Part shown: positions 25,136-34,969 of the stretch, one piece after another
How positions within the stretch are numbered: the stretch's first letter is position 1
Layout of the letters: each line of letters opens with the position of its first letter
Assembly (NCBI RefSeq): GCF_029360585.1
Contig: NZ_JAQZSJ010000010.1
Location: 124,001 to 188,000 of the forward strand
From: Cohnella caldifontis
Lineage (GTDB): Bacteria > Bacillota > Bacilli > Paenibacillales > Paenibacillaceae
Direction of reading: 5' to 3'
Length of the DNA: 64,000 nt
The notes under the pieces: generated by a model
The model's input: the letters and a program-made list of their open reading frames with translations, nothing else
Told to the model about the DNA's origin: nothing
Database searches by the model: none
Program-made: the position numbers and the translations under genes

Positions 25136-25896
25136 GCCAGCACCTCCCGAATGTCGGCAACTGCGGCCTGCCACCGCGAGATTTTATCCGCAGCTTCCGG
25201 CGCCGACGACAGCCGCATTTGCCCGATAATCTGTTCCCGTTTCGCGATTTCCGACTCCCATTTGCGGCGAAAAGCGTTCCCGCCTTGGCGGATCAGCAGC
25301 GGCCCCATTTCCAGCAGCAAATCCAACGAAACGGAAGCGGCGCACGGCGCCAGCACGCCGGCGTCGTACAGCTCGCCGTTTCTCCGGGCGGCCTGCGCGG
25401 GATCCGGCTCCGCCACCGCTCTCAGCAGCGTGTAGATCACTCCGTCTTCCTCCAGCAGCAATTCCCGGTCCAACACGTAACGGTGATCCGCCAGCCAGCG
25501 CCGGACGGCATCCTCCGCCACGTGCGGCGACAAGATCAGCGTCCGGACGCCTTCCAGCCGCCCGCCCGCCTCTTCGAGCAGCCGCACGATCAAGCTGCCG
25601 CCCATTCCCGCAATGCATACCGCATCCGCGTCTCCCGGCTCCAGCACGGACAGTCCGTCCCCCTGGCGCACGGACACGAGGCCGGTAAGCCCCGCTTCCT
25701 CGACCTGGCGCCTGGCCGCCTCCACCGGTCCGGCGTTCACGTCGCCCGCCACGGCGGAGCGGACGCGCCCGGTCCCGGCCAAATAGACGGGCAGCAGCGC
25801 ATGATCCGTCCCGATATCGGCGAACCGGGCCCCCTGCGGCACCCATTCGGCCAAAGCCGCCAGCCGCCTCGAGAGCTTCGCTCCGGTTCCTTCCAC
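25111..25896 (-). CDS. trmK: tRNA (adenine-22 N1)-methyltransferase TrmK
   Basis: A 261-residue SAM-dependent methyltransferase: KLSRRLAALAEWVPQGARFA, SAM motif I DIGTDHALLPVYL, SVRQGDGLSVL and the family motif AGMGGSLIVRLLEE; a coiled C-terminal domain ends at IREVLACMPGERR. It methylates A22 in the D-loop region of tRNAs. GTG at 25896 (VEGTGAK) is chosen because GGAG lies 9 nt upstream; a GTG at 25917 and ATG at 25929 are weaker. It overlaps yqfO by 25 bp. Confidence 0.9.
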   Translation of the reverse strand: MEGTGAKLSRRLAALAEWVPQGARFADIGTDHALLPVYLAGTGRVRSAVAGDVNAGPVEAARRQVEEAGLTGLVSVRQGDGLSVLEPGDADAVCIAGMGGSLIVRLLEEAGGRLEGVRTLILSPHVAEDAVRRWLADHRYVLDRELLLEEDGVIYTLLRAVAEPDPAQAARRNGELYDAGVLAPCAASVSLDLLLEMGPLLIRQGGNAFRRKWESEIAKREQIIGQMRLSSAPEAADKISRWQAAVADIREVLACMPGERR

Positions 25897-25913
25897 GCTT
25901 CTGTTCTCCACGT

Positions 25914-26753
25914 TTATCGCACAACCCATTCCATCCATTGATTTCGGAAACGGTACAACAACCATCCCGCCAATACAGTTTTGCCCACTAAACCGGCCTG
26001 CACCCACGCCGGATCGATGCCGCCGAGCGCCGATTGCAGCTCCGGCATGTACCAGACGATCAATCCGTTGGCGAAAAGCACGATGCCGACGGACTTGAAC
26101 CGAACGTGCGCGAACCAGGACAGCCAAATGAACAGCAGCGCGGCGGGAATCCAGAACAGCTGCGTCTCCGCCCATGCCGGCTCGGACACGTGGTGGAAGA
26201 GCAGCCGGGCGTACAGCGCGATCAAAGCCAGCCATCCGAAACCGTGGATGAGCGCTTGCCGCACGATCAGCCCGCAGCCGATGCAGAGCGCCGCGCAAAC
26301 CGCCAGCAGCACGATCGGCCCGCCGCCGTCCGTCCACCCGTGCAGCTCCAGGATCGCCGCCCCGGTTCCGAACGTGATCAGCATCCCGGCCGCCATGGCG
26401 AGCAGCGACCGCCCCGGCCGGGGTTCCCGCCACAGGCCGCCGAGCAGGACGAAACCCGTGGTGCACAAGCCCGCGAGCCCGATTTGCAATGCCAAAGGAA
26501 ACGCGCTAAAATGAAGTACGACAATACAAATCAAGGCAAAAACGCCAAAAACAAGCACCCACCGTTTGCGCGGCGCTTGGCCGATTTTGCGGACCGCCGT
26601 TTCCACCGCGCCCTTCGGACGATCATTCAAATCATCCAAATACAGGTTCTGCAGAAAATCGCAATAGTGCTCGGGAAGCAGCTTGCTTCGCCGCCACGCC
26701 TCGATTTCATTCACGATAAATTTCCGTTTATCTCCTATGTCCACAGCCGGCAC
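25914..26753 (-). CDS. Polytopic membrane protein between rpoD and trmK
   Basis: A 279-residue protein with a soluble N-terminal helical segment of about 85 residues (RKFIVNEIEAWRRSKLLPEH) followed by about eight membrane helices. The layout is like DUF2157-type proteins, but I do not recognise it firmly. In B. subtilis this spot between sigA and trmK holds cccA (cytochrome c550), which is absent here: there is no CxxCH motif. Its last codons run into the trmK start region, suggesting co-transcription. Confidence 0.6.
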   Translation of the reverse strand: MPAVDIGDKRKFIVNEIEAWRRSKLLPEHYCDFLQNLYLDDLNDRPKGAVETAVRKIGQAPRKRWVLVFGVFALICIVVLHFSAFPLALQIGLAGLCTTGFVLLGGLWREPRPGRSLLAMAAGMLITFGTGAAILELHGWTDGGGPIVLLAVCAALCIGCGLIVRQALIHGFGWLALIALYARLLFHHVSEPAWAETQLFWIPAALLFIWLSWFAHVRFKSVGIVLFANGLIVWYMPELQSALGGIDPAWVQAGLVGKTVLAGWLLYRFRNQWMEWVVR

Positions 26754-26792
26754 GTCGATTCCTCCCGAATGAGATCGCCTGGAACAAAAAAG

Positions 26793-26811
26793 CCCTCAAC
26801 CCTCAAGGGCG
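26793..26811 (-). terminator. Terminator after rpoD
   Basis: Minus-strand short stem GCCCT / AGGGC with an inner CCTTGAGGGTTGAGG region, followed by TTTTTTG. It ends the yqxD-dnaG-rpoD operon. Confidence 0.7.
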
Positions 26812-26838
26812 GAAGGCCTCGATATTCCCTTTATCGAC

Positions 26839-27963
26839 TTATTCGAGGAAATCTTTCAGTCTTTTGCTCCGGCTCGGATGGCGAAGCTTGCGAAGCGCTT
26901 TGGCTTCGATCTGCCGGATGCGTTCGCGGGTGACGCCGAACACTTTGCCGACTTCTTCCAAAGTGCGCGTACGGCCGTCGTCCAAGCCGAACCGGAGCCG
27001 CAGCACGTTCTCTTCCCGCTCGGTCAACGTGTCGAGCACGTCCTCCAATTGTTCCTTAAGCAATTCGTACGCGGCGGCGTCCGCAGGCGCCAGCGCTTCC
27101 TGATCCTCGATGAAATCTCCCAGGTGGGAGTCGTCCTCTTCGCCGATCGGCGTTTCCAGCGATACGGGCTCTTGCGCGATTTTCATGATTTCGCGCACTT
27201 TGTCGACGCTGAGCTCCATCTGCTCGGCGATTTCCTCCGGCGTAGGCTCGCGCCCGAGCTCCTGCAGCAGCTGGCGGGATACGCGGATCAGCTTGTTGAT
27301 CGTCTCGACCATGTGCACCGGAATCCGGATCGTCCGCGCCTGGTCGGCGATCGCGCGGGTGATGGCCTGGCGGATCCACCACGTGGCGTACGTGCTGAAC
27401 TTGAATCCTTTTTCGTAATCGAACTTCTCGACGGCTTTCAGGAGGCCCATATTGCCTTCCTGAATGAGGTCGAGAAACAGCATGCCGCGGCCGACGTAAC
27501 GCTTGGCGATGCTGACGACCAGACGAAGATTGGCTTCCGCCAGTCTTTTTTTGGCTTCCTCGGCTTCGGCGCCGCCGATCTCGATCTTCTTGGCGAGCTC
27601 GATTTCGTCGTCCGCTCCAAGCAGGGGCACCCGCCCGATCTCCTTCAAATACATCCGCACCGGATCGTTGATCTTGATGCCGGGCGGCAGGGACAGATCG
27701 TCGTCGAACGCGAAGTCGTCGTGCTCGTCGTCTTCGCCGTGCGCCCCCCTGTCGTCATGGTCGTTGACGACCTCGATGCCCTGATCCGCCAGCTGTTCGA
27801 AAAATTCGTCGATCTGGTCCGGATCCTGATCGAAGGGAGAAAGCTTTTCCATGATGTCTTTATAGGTCAAGGAAGACTTCTTCTTGCCTTGTTCCAGCAA
27901 TTGGGCCTTCACTTGCTCCAGCGTAGATTCCGTCTCCAGCCCCGTGTTTTGATCGTTCGCCAT
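26839..27963 (-). CDS. rpoD: RNA polymerase primary sigma factor SigA/RpoD
   Basis: A 374-residue primary sigma factor. Region 1.1 is at the N-terminus ([20 protein letters not shown]), then an acidic His/Asp-rich linker, region 1.2/2 with [20 protein letters not shown] and [20 protein letters not shown], region 3, and region 4 with [17 protein letters not shown]. It directs the core polymerase to housekeeping promoters. It is last in the yqxD-dnaG-rpoD operon, 34 bp after dnaG. The acidic insert ([20 protein letters not shown]) is longer than in B. subtilis. Confidence 0.97.
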   Translation of the reverse strand: MANDQNTGLETESTLEQVKAQLLEQGKKKSSLTYKDIMEKLSPFDQDPDQIDEFFEQLADQGIEVVNDHDDRGAHGEDDEHDDFAFDDDLSLPPGIKINDPVRMYLKEIGRVPLLGADDEIELAKKIEIGGAEAEEAKKRLAEANLRLVVSIAKRYVGRGMLFLDLIQEGNMGLLKAVEKFDYEKGFKFSTYATWWIRQAITRAIADQARTIRIPVHMVETINKLIRVSRQLLQELGREPTPEEIAEQMELSVDKVREIMKIAQEPVSLETPIGEEDDSHLGDFIEDQEALAPADAAAYELLKEQLEDVLDTLTEREENVLRLRFGLDDGRTRTLEEVGKVFGVTRERIRQIEAKALRKLRHPSRSKRLKDFLE

Positions 27964-27997
27964 TTCCGACTCCCTCCTACCTAGAAAGCGCCAAGAG

Positions 27998-29824
27998 TCA
28001 CAGTTCTCTGAGCTTTTTGTCTAGGGCCATAATGTCTGCCAATATCTGAATCAACCGGTCGTGGTCTCCGGCTTTCTCCGCCGCCAGCATCTCTTGTTGC
28101 AGCCGTTCTTTGTCCTGCACCAGGGCGTAACGCTCGATCGAGCGGATGCTGTCCTCCAGGGCGCGGTCGTTGAACGGTTCTTCCAGCAGCGCGATCGCGC
28201 TGGCGGCCCGCTCCAGGCGGTCATCCTGCAGGGAGGCGATATATCGTCCGACGTCCGGTTCATGGCCTTCCGCATAGTATGCATATAGATAAGCGGCAAG
28301 CGCCGCATGATCTTGGACGAGAAATTGTTCTCCCAGCCGATCCCGAACCGAAGACGCGACCTCCGCATCCTGCATCATCCAAGACAACAGCTGCCTTTCC
28401 GCTGTGACATAGGTAGGGGGAATGTTCGGTAGTCTGGAGGAAGATCTCTTTTCATTCCATACATTATTCCACGATCCCGCCGGAATATCCCCTGCGTTTC
28501 CCAATTTCTCCTGCCGGCGGATCTCCGAAACTTCCTGCTTCAGCGTATCGAGCGAAACCCCGAATTCCTGGGCCAGCTCCTTGAGCAGCACTTCCCGCTC
28601 CGTCGGGGAATCCCGGAAAGCCACCAGGCGGACCGCGTCGCGCAAATACCGGATTTTGCCATCATCTTCTAGGAGTATATGGGATTTCCTTAAATATATA
28701 AGCTGAAATTTGATGGCGGAAACGGCTCCGTCGACGCATTCCCGAACGAAAGTCTCGGGACCGTAGGCCGAGATGTACTCGTCCGGATCCATCCGTCCCG
28801 GCAAGAGGCCGATCCGGACCCGGAAGCCCGCGGATTCGAGAATCGGGATGCTTTTGTGCGAAGCGGCCTGCCCCGCGTCGTCCCCGTCGTAGCAGACGAT
28901 CGCTTCCTCGGCGAACCTTCGCAGCAGCGCGGCGTGTTCGGCCGTCAGCGCCGTTCCCATCGTGGCGACGCCGTTGTGCACGCCGGCCGCCCACGCCTTG
29001 ATGCAATCGACGTACCCTTCGAACAGCACCACCTGCCGCGACCGGCGGATCGCCGGGCGAGCCTCGTGCAGGCGGTACAACGTCCGGCTTTTGTTGAACA
29101 GCGGGGACTCCGGGGAGTTCAAGTACTTCGGCTGCCCCTCGCCCATCAGCCTGCCCGCGAACGCGGCGACTTTGCCGTCCCCGTCGTGGATCGGGAACAT
29201 GACCCGGTCGCGGAACCGGTCCACGAACCCGTCGCCCTCCTGCCGCTTCGAGAGCAATCCGCCGCGCTCCATTTCGGCCGGCTCGAAGCCTTGCCGCTGC
29301 AGCGCTTGCGTGAGCGTGTCCCAACGCGCCGGGGCGAAGCCGATGCCGAACTCCTCGATCAACCGGTCGGTAAACCCCCGGGACTTCAAGTAGTCCATGG
29401 CCGGTTTTCCGGCTTCGGTGTTGCGGAGCAGATAATGGTACAGCTTGGCGGTATAGGCATGCGCTTCGTAGAGCGACTGGCGTTCTTTCGTCCGCGGGCT
29501 GGGCTCGTCCGGGCGGGCGGTCTCCCAGTTCACCGGGATGCCGGCGTCTTCCGCCAGCCGCTTCACCGCTTCAGGGAACGATTCCCCTTCCATCTCCATC
29601 ACGAACTTGATCACGTTGCCGCCTTTGCCGCAGCCGTAGCAATGAAAGATCTGCTTCTCGGGGGTCACGGTGAATGACGGCGTCTTCTCCGAATGGAAAG
29701 GACACAAACCCTTGAGGTACTTGCCGTGCTTCGACAGGTGAACGTATCGGCCCACCGTCTCGGCGATGTCATGGCGCCGCAGCACTTCGTCAATCACCGT
29801 CTGAGGGATCATGCCGTAATTCAT
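27998..29824 (-). CDS. dnaG: DNA primase DnaG
   Basis: A 608-residue primase: N-terminal CHC2 zinc finger ([11 protein letters not shown] ... [13 protein letters not shown], about residues 40-65), catalytic core with TOPRIM acidic residues in [17 protein letters not shown] and [12 protein letters not shown] (about 260-320), and a C-terminal helicase-binding domain (from about 450). It makes RNA primers at the fork. Length is normal. It shares an mRNA with yqxD and rpoD. Confidence 0.97.
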   Translation of the reverse strand: MNYGMIPQTVIDEVLRRHDIAETVGRYVHLSKHGKYLKGLCPFHSEKTPSFTVTPEKQIFHCYGCGKGGNVIKFVMEMEGESFPEAVKRLAEDAGIPVNWETARPDEPSPRTKERQSLYEAHAYTAKLYHYLLRNTEAGKPAMDYLKSRGFTDRLIEEFGIGFAPARWDTLTQALQRQGFEPAEMERGGLLSKRQEGDGFVDRFRDRVMFPIHDGDGKVAAFAGRLMGEGQPKYLNSPESPLFNKSRTLYRLHEARPAIRRSRQVVLFEGYVDCIKAWAAGVHNGVATMGTALTAEHAALLRRFAEEAIVCYDGDDAGQAASHKSIPILESAGFRVRIGLLPGRMDPDEYISAYGPETFVRECVDGAVSAIKFQLIYLRKSHILLEDDGKIRYLRDAVRLVAFRDSPTEREVLLKELAQEFGVSLDTLKQEVSEIRRQEKLGNAGDIPAGSWNNVWNEKRSSSRLPNIPPTYVTAERQLLSWMMQDAEVASSVRDRLGEQFLVQDHAALAAYLYAYYAEGHEPDVGRYIASLQDDRLERAASAIALLEEPFNDRALEDSIRSIERYALVQDKERLQQEMLAAEKAGDHDRLIQILADIMALDKKLREL

Positions 29825-29864
29825 GAAAAACCCACCTTATCTTTAACGCACGTAATACAATTCG

Positions 29865-30335
29865 CTAAAGGTTGAGATTCTCCTGCATCCCCCGCAAAAG
29901 TGTTGTCAGTTTTTGTTGAAACCGGCGCCGATCTTCGTCCGTGAATGCGGGAGGGCCTTTGGTCCTGGCTCCGCCTCTCCTCATTTTCGCCGACGCGTGA
30001 CGTTGTTCGAGCAAACCTCCGATGTCCGAGTCCCGGATTTCCCGGCCTCTGAACGTCAGAACCGCCGCGCCCCGGGACAAGCCCAGAGCGGCCAGCCCAT
30101 AGTCCCCGGTCACCAGGATATCCCGAGGCGAAAGCACGTTCGCGATATAGAGGTCGGCCGATTGGCTGCCCGCGTCGACGGTGACGACCCGCACGCTTTC
30201 TTCCGGCGCCAGGACGTGGTCGTGGCTGGAAACGAGAAGGGCCGTCGCGCCGCAAGCCCGGACCGTACGAGCGATTTCGGGCTTGACCGGACACGCGTCC
30301 CCGTCCACGACGACTCGGTTTCGGAGCGGTTCCAC
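29865..30335 (-). CDS. yqxD: YaiI/YqxD family protein (DUF188)
   Basis: A 156-residue PIN-like protein: VVVDGDACPVKPEIARTVRA near the N-terminus, VLVTGDYGLAALGL and GGARTKGPPAFTDEDRRRFQ at the C-terminus are the DUF188 signatures. The molecular role is unknown. It precedes dnaG as yqxD does in B. subtilis. GTG at 30335 has AGGTGA 8 nt upstream; GTG at 30347 is an alternative 4 codons longer. Confidence 0.85.
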   Translation of the reverse strand: MEPLRNRVVVDGDACPVKPEIARTVRACGATALLVSSHDHVLAPEESVRVVTVDAGSQSADLYIANVLSPRDILVTGDYGLAALGLSRGAAVLTFRGREIRDSDIGGLLEQRHASAKMRRGGARTKGPPAFTDEDRRRFQQKLTTLLRGMQENLNL

Positions 30336-30360
30336 TTGCGTTTTCACCTGCCGACCCAAA

Positions 30361-30388
30361 GTTTGCCGTACTATTATATACGGCAAAC
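30361..30388 (-). promoter_or_regulatory. Palindromic operator over the yqxD-dnaG-rpoD -10 box
   Basis: Perfect inverted repeat: arms GTTTGCCGTA (30361-30370) and TACGGCAAAC (30379-30388) around 8 bp that read, on the minus strand, TATAATAG. The TATAAT is thus centred in the palindrome. No good -35 hexamer is found 16-18 bp upstream, suggesting control by a bound protein or another sigma factor. Confidence 0.6.
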
Positions 30389-30555
30389 GGACGTAAAATC
30401 CTTCTCGTCCCGGTTTCGCGTTTTTGATTCCGGCACGAAGCGAAAGGGAGTTCGTCAAATGCCGATCGCCTGTTCGGCCCATCGTACCGCGGCTTCGCCG
30501 ATTTCGCCGATTTTGTGACAACTTTGTTGCGGAGGTTGTCCCAAGGGCAAAAACA

Positions 30556-30575
30556 TCGCCGCTGGAGCGCGGCGA
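30556..30575 (-). terminator. Terminator after ppsR
   Basis: Minus-strand TCGCCGC / GCGGCGA, 6-nt loop, followed by TGTTTTTG. Confidence 0.75.
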
Positions 30576-30597
30576 CTTCTGCAGGATTGAAACGGTA

Positions 30598-31404
30598 TTA
30601 TCGTTGAATAAGCTCCATGATCAGGCTTGCGGTTTCCTCTACCGCTTTGTTGGAGACATCGATGACGACGCATCCGATCTTGTCCATGATTTCGCGCGCG
30701 TGGCGCAGCTCTTTTTCGATCCTCTCCGCCGTGGCATAAGGAGCGGTATCCGGCAGTCCGAGCGCCTTGAGCCGTTCTTTGCGGATCACGTTCAAGGCGT
30801 CCGTCCGGATCGTGAGGCCGACCACCTTGTCCCGGGAAACCGTGAACAGCTCCTTCGGGGGGACGAGCTCCGGCACCAGCGGCACGTTGGCCACTTTGTA
30901 CATTTTGTGCGCGAGAACCATGGACAAAGGCGTCTTGGAGGTCCGGGAGACGCCGACCAGCACGATGTCCGCTTTGTGGATGCCGGTCACGTCGCGGGCG
31001 TCGTCGTAACGAACCGCGAATTCCACCGCCTCCACCTTGCGGAAATAATCCGCGTCCAGCACGTGGTTCAGGCCGGGCTCATGGCGGGACTCGGTGCCGA
31101 ACCGTTCCTCCAGCTTCCCGATCAGCGAACCGAGCAGGTCGATGGCGGTGATCTGGAGCTGCGCCGCCCGCTGGACGATATAGTTGCGAAGCTCCGGGAT
31201 GACCAGCGTATAGAGGACGATCCCCCGCTCCGCTCCCGCCGCCGTCAGAACGGCGTCAATGCCTTCCGGCGACTGGATGAAGCCGGCCCGCCGGATCTGC
31301 ACCGTCAAGGGATGAAACTGCGCCGCGGCCGCCCGGACCGCGAGTTCGCCGGTGTCCCCGGCCGAATCGGATACGACGTATACCGTTACGCTCGATTGCG
31401 ACAT
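30598..31404 (-). CDS. ppsR: PEP synthase-type regulatory protein (kinase/pyrophosphorylase, DUF299)
   Basis: A 268-residue bifunctional regulator: VYVVSDSAGDTGE at the N-terminus and the P-loop-like VLVGVSRTSKTPLSMVLA (about residue 150), then KVANVPLVPELVPP. The family phosphorylates (from ADP) and dephosphorylates PPDK or PEP synthase. In B. subtilis the homologue yqfL lies just after glyS, with ccpN between; ccpN is missing here. ATG at 31404, 30 bp after glyS. Confidence 0.92.
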   Translation of the reverse strand: MSQSSVTVYVVSDSAGDTGELAVRAAAAQFHPLTVQIRRAGFIQSPEGIDAVLTAAGAERGIVLYTLVIPELRNYIVQRAAQLQITAIDLLGSLIGKLEERFGTESRHEPGLNHVLDADYFRKVEAVEFAVRYDDARDVTGIHKADIVLVGVSRTSKTPLSMVLAHKMYKVANVPLVPELVPPKELFTVSRDKVVGLTIRTDALNVIRKERLKALGLPDTAPYATAERIEKELRHAREIMDKIGCVVIDVSNKAVEETASLIMELIQR

Positions 31405-31434
31405 CCGGATCCCTCCCCGCTCGCCGGCAAGGCT

Positions 31435-33516
31435 TCAGCCCGCCAGCTTCGAGAAGTCAGCGAACGACAGGATGTCGTCCGCGATCCGGGCCAGTACCGC
31501 CAGGCGGTTGGCGCGGACGGCCGGGTCTTCGGCCATGACCATAACGGCCTCGAAGAAGGCGGCCACCGGTTCGCTCAGCGACGACAACGCCGCCAGCGCC
31601 TCGTCCGCGCGCGCTTCCGCCATCGCGGCGGCGAATCGGCCGTGCGCGCCTTGCCAAGCTTCGTGCAAGGCCCCTTCCGCCGGCTCGGCGAACAGGCCCG
31701 GATTCACCTCGCGGGATTCCGCCTTGGCCGCTAGGTTGCACACCCGGTTGAACGCTTCGACCGCCGGCCGGAACGCTTCCTTCGCCTCGTCCGACACCCG
31801 GCTTTGCAGCGCCCCGGCGCGGCGCACCGTCCGGCGGACATCGCCGAATCCGGCGCCGAGCACGGCGTCGGCGACGTCGTACCGGATGCCTTGCTCGGAC
31901 AGCACGTTACGCACCCGCAGTCCGAAAAACTCTTCCAAATCGCGGCGGATTTCAGCGGCGTCGCGCTTCAGCCCGCGTGCCGCATGGACGTCCAGCGCGA
32001 TGCCGAACAGCGCGCCGAGCTCGATGTCCATTTCGTGCGCGAGCAGCGTGGAGACGATGCCGGCCGCCTGGCGGCGAAGGGCGTAAGGGTCTTGCGAGCC
32101 CGTCGGCACGATGCCGATCGAGAAGCAGCCGACGATCGTGTCCAGCTTGTCGGCGATGCCGACGATCGCGCCGACGAGCGAGGCCGGAGGCACGTCGCCC
32201 GCGTTGCGCGGGGAATAATGCTCGTTGACGGCACGGGCCACGGCTTCCCGTTCCCCCGCCATCCGGGCGTAATCCTCGCCCATGATGCCTTGCAGTTCCG
32301 GAAACTCGTACACCATCTGGGAGACGAGGTCGAATTTGCAAATGTCCGCGGTCCGGCTGACGTCGGCTTTCACGGCCGCATCCGCTCCGAGACGATCCGC
32401 CAGGCGGTCGGACACGGCGCGCACCCGGCGCACCTTGTCGGCCACGGTGCCGAGCTCCTCGTGGTACACGATGTTCTCCAGCTTCGCCAGCGCGTCGGAA
32501 ATCACGAGCTTCTTGTCTTCTTCATAGAAGAACTTGGCGTCGGACAAACGCGCGCGCAGCACCTTCTCGTTCCCTTTGGCGACGACGTCGAGAGACGTCC
32601 GGTCCCCGTTGCGGACGGTGACGAAATGCGGAAGCAGCTTGCCCGCCGCGTCCAGCACCGGGAAATACCGCTGATGCTCGCGCATGGAGGTAATCAGCAC
32701 CTCCTGCGGAATGTCCAGGAACGCCGGATCGAACGACCCGGTCAGCACGGTCGGGGTTTCGACGAGGAACAGCACTTCCTCCAGCAAATCTTCTTTCACG
32801 GCGATATGCCAGCCGCGCTGTTCGGCCAATTCCCGGATGCCCGCTTCGATGGCGGCCTGGCGCTCTTCCGCGTCCGCGATCACGCTCTGCGCGCGAAGCG
32901 TCTCCACGTAATCTTTCGGCTCCCGGATGTCCGCTTCGCTCCCGAGGAAACGGTGGCCGCGGGTCGTGCGGCCCGAGGCGACGCCCGTAATCTCGAACTG
33001 CACGATCTCGGCGCCATGCAGGGCGACCAGCCAGCGGATCGGGCGCACATACCGCAGTTCGCGGCTTCCCCAGCGCATGTTTTTCGGAAACGTGAGCGAC
33101 GTGATGAGGGACGCGAGCGCTTCGGGAAGCAAAGACGCCGTATCCGCGCCTTGGCTGCTCTTGTTGGCGTAGACGTATTCGACGCCGCCGAGCTCTTTGA
33201 AATACAGATCCTCCGGCGTTACCCCGTTGCTTTTCGAGAATCCGAGCGCCGCCTTGCTCCAGCCGCCGTTCTCGTCCAGCGCGATTTTGCGGGACGGTCC
33301 TTTGACCTCTTCGTTCACGTCCTCCTGACGGTCGGCCAGTCCGTAGACGGCCACGGCGAGCCGGCGCGGGGTGGCGAAGGCGCGGATTTCTTCATAATCA
33401 AGCCGGCTGGCTTGCAGCCACTTCTCGGTTTTGTCTTTCAGCTGGTCCATCGCTCCGCGGACGAATCGGGCGGGCACTTCTTCGAGCCCGATTTCCAGCA
33501 GCAGATCTTTAGGCAT
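31435..33516 (-). CDS. glyS: Glycyl-tRNA synthetase beta subunit
   Basis: A 693-residue subunit of the bacterial alpha2beta2 glycyl-tRNA synthetase. It begins [20 protein letters not shown]; family segments include [28 protein letters not shown] and [13 protein letters not shown]. The middle HD-like domain and the C-terminal anticodon-binding region bind tRNA-Gly. The start overlaps the end of glyQ by 8 bp, so the two subunits are co-translated. Controlled by the upstream T-box. Confidence 0.96.
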   Translation of the reverse strand: MPKDLLLEIGLEEVPARFVRGAMDQLKDKTEKWLQASRLDYEEIRAFATPRRLAVAVYGLADRQEDVNEEVKGPSRKIALDENGGWSKAALGFSKSNGVTPEDLYFKELGGVEYVYANKSSQGADTASLLPEALASLITSLTFPKNMRWGSRELRYVRPIRWLVALHGAEIVQFEITGVASGRTTRGHRFLGSEADIREPKDYVETLRAQSVIADAEERQAAIEAGIRELAEQRGWHIAVKEDLLEEVLFLVETPTVLTGSFDPAFLDIPQEVLITSMREHQRYFPVLDAAGKLLPHFVTVRNGDRTSLDVVAKGNEKVLRARLSDAKFFYEEDKKLVISDALAKLENIVYHEELGTVADKVRRVRAVSDRLADRLGADAAVKADVSRTADICKFDLVSQMVYEFPELQGIMGEDYARMAGEREAVARAVNEHYSPRNAGDVPPASLVGAIVGIADKLDTIVGCFSIGIVPTGSQDPYALRRQAAGIVSTLLAHEMDIELGALFGIALDVHAARGLKRDAAEIRRDLEEFFGLRVRNVLSEQGIRYDVADAVLGAGFGDVRRTVRRAGALQSRVSDEAKEAFRPAVEAFNRVCNLAAKAESREVNPGLFAEPAEGALHEAWQGAHGRFAAAMAEARADEALAALSSLSEPVAAFFEAVMVMAEDPAVRANRLAVLARIADDILSFADFSKLAG

Positions 33517-34393
33517 GTTCGGCCGCTCCTTTCAGCAGAGGGAATCCGAGGCGTTCCCGCTCCTGCAGGAACGTCGCCGCCACCTGGCGGGCCAGGTTGC
33601 GCACCCGGGCGATATAACCCGTCCGTTCGGTGACGCTGATCGCGCCCCGCGCGTCCAGCAGGTTGAACGTGTGGGAGCATTTGAGCACGTAATCGTACGC
33701 GGGGAACACGAGATTTTGCTCCATCGCGCGTTTCGCTTCGGCTTCATAAGTCGAGAACAGTTGGAACAGCATGGCGGCGTCCGACACTTCGAACGTGTAT
33801 TTCGAATGCTCGTACTCCGGCTGCTTGAAGACGTCCCCGTACGTGACGCCGTCCACCCATTCCAGCTCGAACACGTTCTCTTTTTCCTGGATGTAGGATG
33901 CGAGGCGCTCCATGCCGTACGTGATCTCCACCGCGACCGGATGGCAATCGATGCCGCCGACCTGCTGGAAATAGGTGAACTGCGTCACTTCCATGCCGTC
34001 CAGCCATACTTCCCAGCCCAGGCCCCAGGCGCCGAGCGTCGGCGATTCCCAGTTGTCTTCGACGAAACGGATGTCATGGTGCAGGGGATCGATGCCGAGC
34101 CGTTTGAGGCTCTCCAGATACAGCTCCTGGATGTTGTCCGGGGACGGCTTCATGATCACCTGGAACTGGTGGTGCTGGTACAGCCGGTTCGGGTTTTCCC
34201 CGTAGCGGCCGTCGGCCGGGCGGCGGGAAGGCTCCACATAGGCCACGTTCCACGGCTCCGGCCCGATCGTGCGCAGGAACGTCATCGGGTTCATCGTGCC
34301 CGCGCCCTTCTCCACGTCGTACGGCTGCACGACGATGCAGTTCTGCTCCGCCCAGAACTGCTGCAGCGTCAGCGTCATTTGCTGAAAGTTCAT
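33509..34393 (-). CDS. glyQ: Glycyl-tRNA synthetase alpha subunit
   Basis: A 294-residue class II catalytic subunit: [74 protein letters not shown] and [20 protein letters not shown] are typical. It activates glycine and charges tRNA-Gly with GlyS. ATG at 34393 (MNFQQM) with GGAGAGTG upstream; the longer open frame is repeat DNA. Four hairpin repeats lie between the T-box terminator and this start. Confidence 0.96.
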   Translation of the reverse strand: MNFQQMTLTLQQFWAEQNCIVVQPYDVEKGAGTMNPMTFLRTIGPEPWNVAYVEPSRRPADGRYGENPNRLYQHHQFQVIMKPSPDNIQELYLESLKRLGIDPLHHDIRFVEDNWESPTLGAWGLGWEVWLDGMEVTQFTYFQQVGGIDCHPVAVEITYGMERLASYIQEKENVFELEWVDGVTYGDVFKQPEYEHSKYTFEVSDAAMLFQLFSTYEAEAKRAMEQNLVFPAYDYVLKCSHTFNLLDARGAISVTERTGYIARVRNLARQVAATFLQERERLGFPLLKGAAEHA

Positions 34394-34433
34394 CTCGTTC
34401 ACTCTCCATTTTTTTGGGCATGGTTCTCGGGGG

Positions 34434-34688
34434 CTCCCCCAAAAGTAATCGGAATTCGCTTCGAAGGCCTTCTTCACTTTTGGGGGAATTTCAGAGGGGG
34501 CTCCCCCAAAAGTAATCGGAATTCGCTTCGAAGGCCTTCTTCACTTTTGGGGGAATTTCAGAGGGGGCTCCCCCAACAGTAATCGGAATTCGCTTCGCAC
34601 GCCTTCTTCACTTTTGGGGGATGTTCAGAGGGGGCTCCCCCAAAAGTAATCGGAATTCGCTTCGAAGGCCTTCTTCACTTTTGGGGGA
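34434..34688. repeat. 67-bp tandem hairpin repeats in the glyQS leader (array D)
   Basis: Four copies at a 67-bp pitch (CTCCCCC at 34434, 34501, 34568 and 34635). Each can form a stem CCCCCAAAAGT / ACTTTTGGGGG (11 bp, perfect in three copies; the third has AACAGT) around a 29-nt loop containing GGAATTCGCTTCG. The array lies between the T-box terminator and the glyQ ribosome site, so it is transcribed only when the T-box is switched on. Confidence 0.9.
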
Positions 34689-34693
34689 CCTAA

Positions 34694-34936
34694 TAAAAAA
34701 CCCGTCCTTACGGCTGCGGCGATGCGCAGACGTAGGGACGGGATCGATTCCCGCGGTTCCACCCTACTTGGCTTCCGGCGCCCGTTCGGACGCGGAGGAA
34801 ACCCGCTTTCGTTCTCGGCCGATCCCTCGGGAGGCGCCTTTCGCACAGACCGTCCGTCCGGGCTTGCACCCTCCCCGGCTCGCTTCGCTGCCGACGGTAT
34901 CCGGCTACTTCTTCTCCTTCAACGGAATCCTATGTG
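34694..34936 (-). promoter_or_regulatory. T-box riboswitch of glyQS
   Basis: Minus strand: AGAAGTAGCCGG early in stem I, the T-box sequence AAGTAGGGTGGAACCGCGGG (34769-34751), and a terminator CCCGTCC...GGACGGG (34742-34701) followed by TTTTTT. Uncharged tRNA binding at the specifier and to the T-box bulge stabilises the antiterminator and lets glyQS be made. The specificity (glycine) is taken from the downstream genes; I could not place the specifier codon with certainty. Confidence 0.92.
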
Positions 34937-34940
34937 ATGT

Positions 34941-34969
34941 ATTCTATCCAACCGGGTCGGGATTGTCAA
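34941..34969 (-). promoter_or_regulatory. SigA promoter of glyQS
   Basis: TTGACA (34969-34964), 17 bp, TAGAAT (34946-34941) on the minus strand; it overlaps the 3' end of recO. It starts the T-box leader. Confidence 0.85.

Noticed and set aside
34393..34477. GlyQ start at 34477
   Set aside because: The extension is translated repeat DNA; GlyQ of other bacteria starts at MNFQQM, with a ribosome site at that ATG.
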